NCBI GenBank assembly: GCA_037953745.1
Contig: JBAKBP010006531.1
Location: forward strand, 45,405-109,404
DNA from: Lithodes maja
Lineage: Eukaryota > Arthropoda > Malacostraca > Decapoda > Lithodidae
Reading direction: 5' to 3'
Length of the DNA: 64,000 nt
The notes under the pieces were generated by a model. It was not told where the DNA came from. It ran no database searches and saw only the letters and a list, made by a program, of their open reading frames with translations. The position numbers were made by a program, and so were the translations under genes. Shown in pieces: positions 31,601 to 45,790 of the stretch. Each line of letters starts with the position of its first letter. Within the stretch, counting starts at the first letter, position 1.

Positions 31601-34600
31601 AAACTAGGCTAATTAACATTGAATTGACAAAATAATATTTTCTCAAAAACTATTTTCTGAGATTGGACACTAAAGTGATTTGGTCTTGTATGGTGGAGAC
31701 ATAAAACGGGATTTAGAGCCTCTATAACTGGGCTATCTTAATACATGAGAGGTAGACATATAATAGAGCTAAAATCACACTAAAAACTAGGCTAATTAAC
31801 ATTGAATTGACAAAATAATATAAACGGGATTTAGAGCCTCTATAACTGGGCTATCTACACGAGAGGTAGACATATAATACAGCTAAAATCACCCTAAAAA
31901 CTAAGATAATTAACATTGAATTGACAAAATAATAATTTCTCAAAAACTATTTTCTGAGATTGGACACTAAAGTGATTTGGTCTTGTATGGTGGAGACACA
32001 AAACGGGATTTAGAGCCTCTATAACTGGGCTATCTACACGAGAGGTAGACATATAATACAGCTAAAATCACCCTAAAAACTAAGATAATTAACATTGAAT
32101 TGACAAAATAATAATTTCTCAAAAACTATTTTCTGAGATTGGACACTAAAGTGATTTGGTCTTGTATGGTGGAGACACAAAACGGGATTTAGAGCCTCTA
32201 TAACTGGGCTATCTACACGAGAGGTAGACATATAATACAGCTAAAATCACCCTAAAAACTAAGATAATTAACATTGAATTGACAAAATAATAATTTCTCA
32301 AAAACTATTTTCTGAGATTGGACACTAAAGTGATTTGGTCTTGTATGGTGGAGACACAAAACGGGATTTAGAGCCTCTATAACTGGGCTATCTACACGAG
32401 AGGTAGACATATAATACAGCTAAAATCACCCTAAAAATAACTAAGATAATTAACATTGAATTGACAAAATAATAATTTCTCAAAAACTATTTTCTGAGAT
32501 TGGACACTAAAGTGATTTGGTCTTGTATGGTGGAGACACAAAACGGGATTTAGAGCCTCTATAACTGGGCTATCTACACGAGAGGTAGACATATAATACA
32601 GCTAAAATCACCCTAAAAACTAAGATAATTAACATTGAATTGACAAAATAATAATTTCTCAAAAACTATTTTCTGAGATTGGACACTAAAGTGATTTGGT
32701 CTTGTATGGTGGAGACACAAAACGGGATTTAGAGCCTCTATAACTGGGCTATCTACACGAGAGGTAGACATATAATACAGCTAAAATCACCCTAAAAACT
32801 AAGATAATTAACATTGAATTGACAAAATAATAATTTCTCAAAAACTATTTTCTGAGATTGGACACTAAAGTGATTTGGTCTTGTATGGTGGAGACACAAA
32901 ACGGGATTTAGAGCCTCTATAACTGGGCTATCTACACGAGAGGTAGACATATAATACAGCTAAAATCACCCTAAAAACTAAGATAATTAACATTGAATTG
33001 ACAAAATAATAATTTCTCAAAAACTATTTTCTGAGATTGGACACTAAAGTGATTTGGACTTGTATGGTGGAGACACAAAACGGGATTTAGAGCCTCTATA
33101 ACTGGGCTATCTACACGAGAGGTAGACATATAATACAGCTAAAATCACCCTAAAAACTAAGATAATTAACATTGAATTGACAAAATAATAATTTCTCAAA
33201 AACTATTTTCTGAGATTGGACACTAAAGTGATTTGGTCTTGTATGGTGGAGACACAAAACGGGATTTAGAGCCTCTATAACTGGGCTATCTACACGAGAG
33301 GTAGACATATAATACAGCTAAAATCACCCTAAAAACTAAGATAATTAACATTGAATTGACAAAATAATAATTTCTCAAAAACTATTTTCTGAGATTGGAC
33401 ACTAAAGTGATTTGGTCTTGTATGGTGGAGACACAAAACGGGATTTAGAGCCTCTATAACTGGGCTATCTACACGAGAGGTAGACATATAATACAGCTAA
33501 AATCACCCTAAAAACTAAGATAATTAACATTGAATTGACAAAATAATAATTTCTCAAAAACTATTTTCTGAGATTGGACACTAAAGTGATTTGGTCTTGT
33601 ATGGTGGAGACACAAAACGGGATTTAGAGCCTCTATAACTGGGCTATCTACACGAGAGGTAGACATATAATACAGCTAAAATCACCCTAAAAACTAAGAT
33701 AATTAACATTGAATTGACAAAATAATAATTTCTCAAAAACTATTTTCTGAGATTGGACACTAAAGTGATTTGGTCTTGTATGGTGGAGACACAAAACGGG
33801 ATTTAGAGCCTCTATAACTGGGCTATCTACACGAGAGGTAGACATATAATACAGCTAAAATCACCCTAAAAACTAAGATAATTAACATTGAATTGACAAA
33901 ATAATAATTTCTCAAAAACTATTTTCTGAGATTGGACACTAAAGTGATTTGGTCTTGTATGGTGGAGACACAAAACGGGATTTAGAGCCTCTATAACTGG
34001 GCTATCTACACGAGAGGTAGACATATAATACAGCTAAAATCACCCTAAAAACTAAGATAATTAACATTGAATTGACAAAATAATAATTTCTCAAAAACTA
34101 TTTTCTGAGATTGGACACTAAAGTGATTTGGTCTTGTATGGTGGAGACACAAAACGGGATTTAGAGCCTCTATAACTGGGCTATCTACACGAGAGGTAGA
34201 CATATAATACAGCTAAAATCACCCTAAAAACTAAGATAATTAACATTGAATTGACAAAATAATAATTTCTCAAAAACTATTTTCTGAGATTGGACACTAA
34301 AGTGATTTGGTCTTGTATGGTGGAGACACAAAACGGGATTTAGAGCCTCTATAACTGGGCTATCTACACGAGAGGTAGACATATAATACAGCTAAAATCA
34401 CCCTAAAAACTAAGATAATTAACATTGAATTGACAAAATAATAATTTCTCAAAAACTATTTTCTGAGATTGGACACTAAAGTGATTTGGTCTTGTATGGT
34501 GGAGACACAAAACGGGATTTAGAGCCTCTATAACTGGGCTATCTACACGAGAGGTAGACATATAATACAGCTAAAATCACCCTAAAAACTAAGATAATTA

Positions 34601-37600
34601 ACATTGAATTGACAAAATAATAATTTCTCAAAAACTATTTTCTGAGATTGGACACTAAAGTGATTTGGTCTTGTATGGTGGAGACACAAAACGGGATTTA
34701 GAGCCTCTATAACTGGGCTATCTACACGAGAGGTAGACATATAATACAGCTAAAATCACCCTAAAAACTAAGATAATTAACATTGAATTGACAAAATAAT
34801 AATTTCTCAAAAACTATTTTCTGAGATTGGACACTAAAGTGATTTGGTCTTGTATGGTGGAGACACAAAACGGGATTTAGAGCCTCTATAACTGGGCTAT
34901 CTACACGAGAGGTAGACATATAATACAGCTAAAATCACCCTAAAAACTAAGATAATTAACATTGAATTGACAAAATAATAATTTCTCAAAAACTATTTTC
35001 TGAGATTGGACACTAAAGTGATTTGGTCTTGTATGGTGGAGACACAAAACGGGATTTAGAGCCTCTATAACTGGGCTATCTACACGAGAGGTAGACATAT
35101 AATACAGCTAAAATCACCCTAAAAACTAAGATAATTAACATTGAATTGACAAAATAATAATTTCTCAAAAACTATTTTCTGAGATTGGACACTAAAGTGA
35201 TTTGGTCTTGTATGGTGGAGACACAAAACGGGATTTAGAGCCTCTATAACTGGGCTATCTACACGAGAGGTAGACATATAATACAGCTAAAATCACCCTA
35301 AAAACTAAGATAATTAACATTGAATTGACAAAATAATAATTTCTCAAAAACTATTTTCTGAGATTGGACACTAAAGTGATTTGGTCTTGTATGGTGGAGA
35401 CACAAAACGGGATTTAGAGCCTCTATAACTGGGCTATCTACACGAGAGGTAGACATATAATACAGCTAAAATCACCCTAAAAACTAAGATAATTAACATT
35501 GAATTGACAAAATAATAATTTCTCAAAAACTATTTTCTGAGATTGGACACTAAAGTGATTTGGTCTTGTATGGTGGAGACACAAAACGGGATTTAGAGCC
35601 TCTATAACTGGGCTATCTACACGAGAGGTAGACATATAATACAGCTAAAATCACCCTAAAAACTAAGATAATTAACATTGAATTGACAAAATAATAATTT
35701 CTCAAAAACTATTTTCTGAGATTGGACACTAAAGTGATTTGGTCTTGTATGGTGGAGACACAAAACGGGATTTAGAGCCTCTATAACTGGGCTATCTACA
35801 CGAGAGGTAGACATATAATACAGCTAAAATCACCCTAAAAACTAAGATAATTAACATTGAATTGACAAAATAATAATTTCTCAAAAACTATTTTCTGAGA
35901 TTGGACACTAAAGTGATTTGGTCTTGTATGGTGGAGACACAAAACGGGATTTAGAGCCTCTATAACTGGGCTATCTACACGAGAGGTAGACATATAATAC
36001 AGCTAAAATCACCCTAAAAACTAAGATAATTAACATTGAATTGACAAAATAATAATTTCTCAAAAACTATTTTCTGAGATTGGACACTAAAGTGATTTGG
36101 TCTTGTATGGTGGAGACACAAAACGGGATTTAGAGCCTCTATAACTGGGCTATCTACACGAGAGGTAGACATATAATACAGCTAAAATCACCCTAAAAAC
36201 TAAGATAATCAACATTGAATTGACAAAATAATATAAACGGGATTTAGAGCCTCTATAACTGGGCTATCTACACGAGAGGTAGACCTATAATACAGCTAAA
36301 ATCACCCTAAAAACTAAGATAATTAACATTGAATTGACAAAATAATAATTTCTCAAAAACTATTTTCTGAGATTGGACACTAAAGTGATTTGGTCTTGTA
36401 TGGTGGAGACACAAAACGGGATTTAGAGCCTCTATAACTGGGCTATCTACACGAGAGGTAGACATATAATACAGCTAAAATCACCCTAAAAACTAAGATA
36501 ATCAACATTGAATTGACAAAATAATATAAACGGGATTTAGAGCCTCTATAACTGGGCTATCTACATGAGAGGTAGACCTATAATACAGCTAAAATCACCC
36601 TAAAAACTAAGATAATCAACATTGAATTGACAAAATAATATAAACGGGATTTAGAGCCTCTATAACTGGGCTATCTACACGAGAGGTAGACCTATAATAC
36701 AGCTAAAATCACCCTAAAAACTAAGATAATTAACATTGAATTGACAAAATAATAATTTCTCAAAAACTATTTTCTGAGATTGGACACTAAAGTGATTTGG
36801 TCTTGTATGGTGGAGACACAAAATGGGATTTAGAGCCTCTATAACTGGGCTATCTACACGAGAGGTAGACCTATAATACAGCTAAAATCACCCTAAAAAC
36901 TAAGATAATTAACATTGAATTGACAAAATAATAATTTCTCAAAAACTATTTTCTGAGATTGGACACTAAAGTGATTTGGTCTTGTATGGTGGAGACACAA
37001 AATGGGATTTAGAGCCTCTATAACTGGGCTATCTACACGAGAGGTAGACCTATAATACAGCTAAAATCACCCTAAAAACTAAGATAATTAACATTGAATT
37101 GACAAAATAATAATTTCTCAAAAACTATTTTCTGAGATTGGACACTAAAGTGATTTGGTCTTGTATGGTGGAGACACAAAATGGGATTTAGAGCCTCTAT
37201 AACTGGGCTATCTACACGAGAGGTAGACATATAATAGAGCTAAAATCACCCTAAAAACTAAGATAATTAACATTGAATTGACAAAATATTAATTTCTCAA
37301 AAACTATTTTCTGAGATTGGACACTAAAGTGATTTGGTCTTGTATGGTGGAGACACAAAATGGGATTTAGAGCCTCTATAACTGGGCTATCTACACGAGA
37401 GGTAGACATATAATAGAGCTAAAATCACCCTAAAAACTAAGATAATTAACATTGAATTGACAAAATAATAATTTCTCAAAAACTATTTTCTGAGATTGGA
37501 CACTAAAGTGATTTGGTCTTGTATGGTGGAGACACAAAATGGGATTTAGAGCCTCTATAACTGGGCTATCTACACGAGAGGTAGACATATAATAGAGCTA

Positions 37601-38859
37601 AAATCACCCTAAAAACTAAGATAATTAACATTGAATTGACAAAATAATATAAACGGGATTTAGAGCCTCTATAACTGGGCTATCTACACGAGAGGTAGAC
37701 CTATAATACAGCTAAAATCACCCTAAAAACTAAGATAATTAACATTGAATTGACAAAATAATAATTTCTCAAAAACTATTTTCTGAGATTGGACACTAAA
37801 GTGAATTGGTCTTGTATGGTGGAGACACAAAACGGGATTTAGAGCCTCTATAACTGGGCTATCTACACGAGAGGTAGACATATAATAGAGCTAAAATCAC
37901 CCTAAAAACTAAGATAATTAACATTGAATTGACAAAATAATATAAACGGGATTTAGAGCCTCTATAACTGGGCTATCTACACGAGAGGTAGACATATAAT
38001 AGAGCTAAAATCACCCTAAAAACTAAGATAATTAACATTGAATTGACAAAATAATATAAACGGGATTTAGAGCCTCTATAACTGGGCTATCTACACGAGA
38101 GGTAGACATATAATAGAGCTAAAATCACCCTAAAAACTAAGATAATTAACATTGAATTGACAAAATAATATAAACGGGATTTAGAGCCTCTATAACTGGG
38201 CTATCTACACGAGAGGTAGACATATAACACAGCTAAAATCACCCTAAAAACTAAGATAATTAACATTGAATTGACAAAATAATAATTTCTCAAAAACTAT
38301 TTTCTGAGATTGGACACTAAAGTGAATTGGTCTTGTATGGTGGAGACACAAAACGGGATTTAGAGCCTCTATAACTGGGCTATCTACACGAGAGGTAGAC
38401 ATATAATAGAGCTAAAATCACCCTAAAAACTAAGATAATTAACATTGAATTGACAAAATAATATAAACGGGATTTAGAGCCTCTATAACTGGGCTATCTA
38501 CACGAGAGGTAGACATATAACACAGCTAAAATCACCCTAAAAACTAAGATAATTAACATTGAATTGACAAAATAATAATTTCTCAAAAACTATTTTCTGA
38601 GATTGGACACTAAAGTGAATTGGTCTTGTATGGTGGAGACACAAAACGGGATTTAGAGCCTCTATAACTGGGCTATCTTAATACATGAGAGGTAGACATA
38701 TAATACAGCTAAAATCACCCTAAAAACTAAGATAATTAACATTGAATTGACAAAATAATAATTTCTCAAAAACTATTTTCTGAGATTGGACACTAAAGTG
38801 ATTTGGTCTTGTATGGTGGAGACACAAAACGGGATTTAGAGCCTCTATAACTGGGCTAT
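28691..38859 (+). repeat. Satellite zone 3, homogeneous 179-bp core of the left arm
   Basis: Units carry tacagctaaaatc, aagataattaac, taataatttctc and gtgatttggtc. The marker gtggagacac at 34,141, 34,320, 34,499 and 34,678 gives exactly 179 bp. From about 32,440 to 36,200 I saw almost no differences between units. From 36,200 to 38,600 many units are a 114-bp form (tataaacggg at 37,941, 38,055 and 38,169) that lacks 65 bp. Between about 37,200 and 38,660 many units revert to the gagctaaaatc and gtgaattggtc forms that are typical of the right arm. Confidence 0.95.
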
Positions 38860-38896
38860 TTTAGCTCTATTATATGTCTACCTCTCATGTATTAAG
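38860..38896. other. Orientation switch: 37-nt spacer of a giant palindrome
   Basis: The left arm ends with ataactgggctat at 38,859 and the right arm begins with its reverse complement, atagcccagttat, at 38,897. The spacer is the tttagctc-to-tattaag part of a monomer. The arms pair perfectly for about 58 bp, have one mismatch (gatttgg / caattc), then remain nearly complementary for about 100 bp more. After that they differ by a 4-bp indel and by unit type. Confidence 0.95.
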
Positions 38897-41800
38897 ATAG
38901 CCCAGTTATAGAGGCTCTAAATCCCGTTTTGTGTCTCCACCATACAAGACCAATTCACTTTAGTGTCCAATCTCAGAAAATAGTTTTTGAGAAATTATTA
39001 TTTTGTCAATTCAATGTTAATTATCTTAGTTTTTAGGGTGATTTTAGCTCTATTATATGTCTACCTCTCATGTAGATAGCCCAGTTATAGAGGCTCTAAA
39101 TCCCGTTTTGTGTCTCCACCATACAAGACCAATTCACTTTAGTGTCCAATCTCAGAAAATAGTTTTTGAGAAATTATTATTTTGTCAATTCAATGTTAAT
39201 TATCTTAGTTTTTAGGGTGATTTTAGCTCTATTATATGTCTACCTCTCGTGTAGATAGCCCAGTTATAGAGGCTCTAAATCCCGTTTTGTGTCTCCACCA
39301 TACAAGACCAATTCACTTTAGTGTCCAATCTCAGAAAATAGTTTTTGAGAAATTATTATTTTGTCAATTCAATGTTAATTATCTTAGTTTTTAGGGTGAT
39401 TTTAGCTCTATTATATGTCTACCTCTCGTGTAGATAGCCCAGTTATAGAGGCTCTAAATCCCGTTTTGTGTCTCCACCATACAAGACCAATTCACTTTAG
39501 TGTCCAATCTCAGAAAATAGTTTTTGAGAAATTATTATTTTGTCAATTCAATGTTAATTATCTTAGTTTTTAGGGTGATTTTAGCTCTATTATATGTCTA
39601 CCTCTCGTGTAGATAGCCCAGTTATAGAGGCTCTAAATCCCGTTTTGTGTCTCCACCATACAAGACCAATTCACTTTAGTGTCCAATCTCAGAAAATAGT
39701 TTTTGAGAAATTATTATTTTGTCAATTCAATGTTAATTATCTTAGTTTTTAGGGTGATTTTAGCTCTATTATGTGTCTACCTCTCGTGTAGATAGCCCAG
39801 TTATAGAGGCTCTAAATCCCGTTTTGTGTCTCCACCATACAAGACCAATTCACTTTAGTGTCCAATCTCAGAAAATAGTTTTTGAGAAATTATTATTTTG
39901 TCAATTCAATGTTAATTATCTTAGTTTTTAGGGTGATTTTAGCTCTATTATATGTCTACCTCTCGTGTAGATAGCCCAGTTATAGAGGCTCTAAATCCCG
40001 TTTTGTGTCTCCACCATACAAGACCAATTCACTTTAGTGTCCAATCTCAGAAAATAGTTTTTGAGAAAATATTATTTTGTCAATTCAATGTTAATTATCT
40101 TAGTTTTTAGGGTGATTTTAGCTCTATTATGTGTCTACCTCTCGTGTAGATAGCCCAGTTATAGAGGCTCTAAATCCCGTTTTGTGTCTCCACCATACAA
40201 GACCAATTCACTTTAGTGTCCAATCTCAGAAAATAGTTTTTGAGAAAATATTATTTTGTCAATTCAATGTTAATTATCTTAGTTTTTAGGGTGATTTTAG
40301 CTCTATTATGTGTCTACCTCTCGTGTAGATAGCCCAGTTATAGAGGCTCTAAATCCCGTTTTGTGTCTCCACCATACAAGACCAATTCACTTTAGTGTCC
40401 AATCTCAGAAAATAGTTTTTGAGAAATTATTATTTTGTCAATTCAATGTTAATTATCTTAGTTTTTAGGGTGATTTTAGCTCTATTATATGTCTACCTCT
40501 CGTGTAGATAGCCCAGTTATAGAGGCTCTAAATCCCGTTTTGTGTCTCCACCATACAAGACCAATTCACTTTAGTGTCCAATCTCAGAAAATAGTTTTTG
40601 AGAAATTATTATTTTGTCAATTCAATGTTAATTATCTTAGTTTTTAGGGTGATTTTAGCTCTATTATATGTCTACCTCTCGTGTAGATAGCCCAGTTATA
40701 GAGGCTCTAAATCCCGTTTTGTGTCTCCACCATACAAGACCAATTCACTTTAGTGTCCAATCTCAGAAAATAGTTTTTGAGAAATTATTATTTTGTCAAT
40801 TCAATGTTAATTATCTTAGTTTTTAGGGTGATTTTAGCTCTATTATATGTCTACCTCTCGTGTAGATAGCCCAGTTATAGAGGCTCTAAATCCCGTTTTG
40901 TGTCTCCACCATACAAGACCAATTCACTTTAGTGTCCAATCTCAGAAAATAGTTTTTGAGAAATTATTATTTTGTCAATTCAATGTTAATTATCTTAGTT
41001 TTTAGGGTGATTTTAGCTCTATTATATGTCTACCTCTCGTGTAGATAGCCCAGTTATAGAGGCTCTAAATCCCGTTTTGTGTCTCCACCATACAAGACCA
41101 ATTCACTTTAGTGTCCAATCTCAGAAAATAGTTTTTGAGAAAATATGATTTTGTCAATTCAATGTTAATTATCTTAGTTTTTAGGGTGATTTTAGCTCTA
41201 TTATATGTCTACCTCTCGTGTAGATAGCCCAGTTATAGAGGCTCTAAATCCCGTTTTGTGTCTCCACCATACAAGACCAATTCACTTTAGTGTCCAATCT
41301 CAGAAAATAGTTTTTGAGAAAATATGATTTTGTCAATTCAATGTTAATTATCTTAGTTTTTAGGGTGATTTTAGCTCTATTATATGTCTACCTCTCGTGT
41401 AGATAGCCCAGTTATAGAGGCTCTAAATCCCGTTTTGTGTCTCCACCATACAAGACCAATTCACTTTAGTGTCCAATCTCAGAAAATAGTTTTTGAGAAA
41501 TTATTATTTTGTCAATTCAATGTTAATTATCTTAGTTTTTAGGGTGATTTTAGCTCTATTATATGTCTACCTCTCGTGTAGATAGCCCAGTTATAGAGGC
41601 TCTAAATCCCGTTTTGTGTCTCCACCATACAAGACCAATTCACTTTAGTGTCCAATCTCAGAAAATAGTTTTTGAGAAATTATTATTTTGTCAATTCAAT
41701 GTTAATTATCTTAGTTTTAGGGTGATTTTAGCTCTATTATATGTCTACCTCTCGTGTAGATAGCCCAGTTATAGAGGCTCTAAATCCCGTTGTGTGTCTC

Positions 41801-44800
41801 CACCATACAAGACCAATTCACTTTAGTGTCCAATCTCAGAAAATAGTTTTTGAGAAATTATTATTTTGTCAATTCAATGTTAATTATCTTAGTTTTAGGG
41901 TGATTTTAGCTCTATTATATGTCTACCTCTCATGTAGATAGCCCAGTTATAGAGGCTCTAAATCGTGTTTTGTGTCTCCACCATACAAGACCAATTCACT
42001 TTAGTGTCCAATCTCAGAAAATAGTTTTTGAGAAAATATTATTTTGTCAATTCAATGTTAATTATCTTAGTTTTTAGGGTGATTTTAGCTCTATTATATG
42101 TCTACCTCTCGTGTAGATAGCCCAGTTATAGAGGCTCTAAATCCCGTTTTATGTCTCCACCATACAAGACCAATTCACTTTTGTGTCCAATCTCAGAAAA
42201 TAGTTTTTGAGAAAATATTATTTTGTCAATTCAATGTTAATTATCTTAGTTTTTAGGGTGATTTTAGCTCTATTATATGTCTACCTCTCGTGTAGATAGC
42301 CCAGTTATAGAGGCTCTAAATCCCGTTTTGTGTCTCCACCATACAAGACCAATTCACTTTAGTGTCCAATCTCAGAAAATAGTTTTTGAGAAATTATTAT
42401 TTTGTCAATTCAATGTTAATTATCTTAGTTTTAGGGTGATTTTAGCTCTATTATATGTCTACCTCTCATGTAGATATCCCAGTTATAGAGGCTCTAAATC
42501 GTGTTTTGTGTCTCCACCATACAAGACCAATTCACTTTAGTGTCCAATCTCAGAAAATAGTTTTTGAGAAAATATTATTTTGTCAATTCAATGTTAATTA
42601 TCTTAGTTTTTAGGGTGATTTTAGCTCTATTATATGTCTACCTCTCGTGTAGATAGCCCAGTTATAGAGGCTCTAAATCCCGTTTTATGTCTCCACCATA
42701 CAAGACCAATTCACTTTTGTGTCCAATCTCAGAAAATAGTTTTTGAGAAAATATTATTTTGTCAATTCAATGTTAATTATCTTAGTTTTTAGGGTGATTT
42801 TAGCTCTATTATATGTCTACCTCTCATGTATGTAGATAGCCCAGTTATAGAGGCTCTAAATCCCGTTTTATGTCTCCACCATACAAGACCAATTCACTTT
42901 TGTGTCCAATCTCAGAAAATAGTTTTTGAGAAAATATTATTTTGTCAATTCAATGTTAATTATCTTAGTTTTTAGGGTGATTTTAGCTCTATTATATGTC
43001 TACCTCTCATGTATGTAGATAGCCCAGTTATAGAGGCTCTAAATCCCGTTTTATGTCTCCACCATACAAGACCAATTCACTTTTGTGTCCAATCTCAGAA
43101 AATAGTTTTTGAGAAAATATTATGTTGTCAATTCAATGTTAATTATCTTAGTTTTAGGGTGATTTTAGCTCTATTATATGTCTACCTCTCATGTATTAAG
43201 ATAGCCCAGTTATAGAGGCTCTAAATCGTGTTTTGTGTCTCCACCATACAAGACCAATTCACTTTAGTGTCCAATCTCAGAAAATAGTTTTTGAGAAAAT
43301 ATTATTTTGTCAATTCAATGTTAATTAGACTAGTTTTTAGGGTGATTTTAGCTCTATTATATGTCTACCTCTCATGTATTAAGATAGCCCAGTTATAGAG
43401 GCTCTAAATCCCGTTTTATGTCTCCACCATACAAGACCAATTCACTTTAGTGTCCAATCTCAGAAAATAGTTTTTGAGAAAATATTATTTTGTCAATTCA
43501 ATGTTAATTAGACTAGTTTTTAGGGTGATTTTAGCTCTATTATATGTCTACCTCTCATGTATTAAGATAGCCCAGTTATAGAGGCTCTAAATCCCGTTTT
43601 ATGTCTCCACCATACAAGACCAATTCACTTTAGTGTCCAATCTCAGAAAATAGTTTTTGAGAAAATATTATTTTGTCAATTCAATGTTAATTATCTTAGT
43701 TTTTAGGGTGATTTTAGCTCTATTATATGTCTACCTCTCATGTATTAAGATAGCCCAGTTATAGAGGCTCTAAATCCCGTTTTATGTCTCCACCATACAA
43801 GACCAATTCACTTTAGTGTCCAATCTCAGAAAATAGTTTTTGAGAAAATATTATTTTGTCAATTCAATGTTAATTAGACTAGTTTTTAGGGTGATTTTAG
43901 CTCTATTATATGTCTACCTCTCATGTATTAAGATAGCCCAGTTATAGAGGCTCTAAATCCCGTTTTGTCTCCACCATACAAGACCAATTCACTTTTGTGT
44001 CCAATCTCAGAAAATAGTTTTTGAGAAAATATTATTTTGTCAATTCAATGTTAATTATCTTAGTTTTTAGGGTGATTTTAGCTCTATTATGTGTCTACCT
44101 CTCATGTATTAAGATAGCCCAGTTATAGAGGCTATAAATCCCGTTTTATGTCTCCACCATACAAGACCAATTCACTTTAGTGTCCAATCTCAGAAAATAG
44201 TTTTTGAGAAATTATTATTTTGTCAATTCAATGTTAATTATCTTAGTTTTTAGGGTGATTTTAGCTCTATTATATGTATACCTCTCGTGTAGATAGCCCA
44301 GTTATAGAGGCTCTAAATCCCGTTTTGTGTCTCCACCATACAAGACCAATTCACTTTAGTGTCCAATCTCAGAAAATAGTTTTTGAGAAATTATTATTTT
44401 GTCAATTCAATGTTAATTATCTTAGTTTTTAGGGTGATTTTAGCTCTATTATATGTCTACCTCTCATGTATTAAGATAGCCCAGTTATAGAGGCTCTAAA
44501 TCCCGTTTTGTGTCTCCACCATACAAGACCAATTCACTTTAGTGTCCAATCTCAGAAAATAGTTTTTGAGAAATTATTATTTTGTCAATTCAATGTTAAT
44601 TATCTTAGTTTTTAGGGTGATTTTAGCTCTATTATATGTCTACCTCTCATGTATTAAGATAGCCCAGTTATATCTGGCTCTAAATCCCGTTTTTATGTCT
44701 CCACCATACAAGACCAATTCACTTTAGTGTCCAATCTCAGAAAATAGTTTTTGAGAAAATATTATTTTGTCAATTCAATGTTAATTATCTTAGTTTTTAG

Positions 44801-45790
44801 GGTGATTTTAGCTCGTATTATATGTCTACCTCTCATGTATTAAGATAGCCCAGTTATATTGGCTCTAAATCCCGTTTTATGTCTCCACCATACAAGACCA
44901 ATTCACTTTAGTGTCCAATCTCAGAAAATAGTTTTTGAGAAAATATTATTTTGTCAATTCAATGTTAATTAGCCTAGTTTTTAGGGTGATTTTAGCTCTA
45001 ATATATGTCTACCTCTCGTGTATTAAGATAGCCCAGTTATATTGGCTCTAAATCCCATTTTTATGTCTCCACCATACAAGACCAATTCACTTTAGTGTCC
45101 AATCTCAGAAAATATTTTTTGAGAAAATATTATTTTGTCAATTCAATGTTAATTATCTTAGTTTTTAGGGTGATTTTAGCTCTATTATGTGTCTACCTCT
45201 CGTGTATTAAGATAGCCCAGTTATAGAGGCTCTAAATCCCGTTTTTATGTCTCCACCATACAAGACCAATTCACTTTAGTGTCCAATCTCAGAAAATAGT
45301 TTTTGAGAAAATATTATTTTGTCAATTCAATGTTAATTATCTTAGTTTTTAGGGTGATTTTAGCTCTATTATATGTCTACCTCTCGTGTATTAAGATAGC
45401 CCAGTTATAGAGGCTCTAAATCCCGTTTTGTGTCTCCACCATACAAGACCAATTCACTTTAGTGTCCAATCTCAGAAAATAGTTTTTGAGAAAATATGAT
45501 TTTGTCAATTCAATGTTAATTATCTTAGTTTTTAGGGTGATTTTAGCTCTATTATATGTCTACCTCTCGTGTATTAAGATAGCCCAGTTATAGAGGCTCT
45601 AAATCCCGTTTTGTGTCTCCACCATACAAGACCAATTCACTTTAGTGTCCAATCTCAGAAAATAGTTTTTGAGAAAATATGATTTTGTCAATTCAATGTT
45701 AATTATCTTAGTTTTTAGGGTGATTTTAGCTCTATTATATGTCTACCTCTCTTGTATTAAGATAGCCCAGTTATAGAGGCTCTAAATCCC
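38897..45790 (-). repeat. Satellite right arm, inner zone (179-bp, inverted)
   Basis: Same monomer in reverse complement, 179 bp (gtagat at 39,251 and 39,430). Units carry ttaattatcttag and caattcacttt. The left-core variants (tacagc, gatttgg) were not seen here. Further out (43,140-45,790) many units have the longer catgtattaag form, and several have ttagactag in place of ttatcttag. Confidence 0.95.
41961..43090 (-). repeat. Three-monomer (about 536-bp) duplication, right arm
   Basis: The rare phrase aatcgtgttttgtg occurs at 41,961 and 42,497, and each is followed by a unit with cacttttgtgtcc (about 42,176 and 42,712). The offset of about 536 bp equals three monomers. The rare phrase recurs at about 43,225. 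Confidence 0.75.

Noticed and set aside
21241..38859. CENP-B box within the satellite (around aaaacggga)
   Set aside because: Only the CGGGA end matches; the TTCG half at the required spacing is absent.
38860..38896. Pure assembly fold-back as the explanation of the palindrome
   Set aside because: Arms differ in unit types and deletion markers from the second monomer outward, so an exact read fold-back does not explain it. A scaffold join of two real arrays is still possible.
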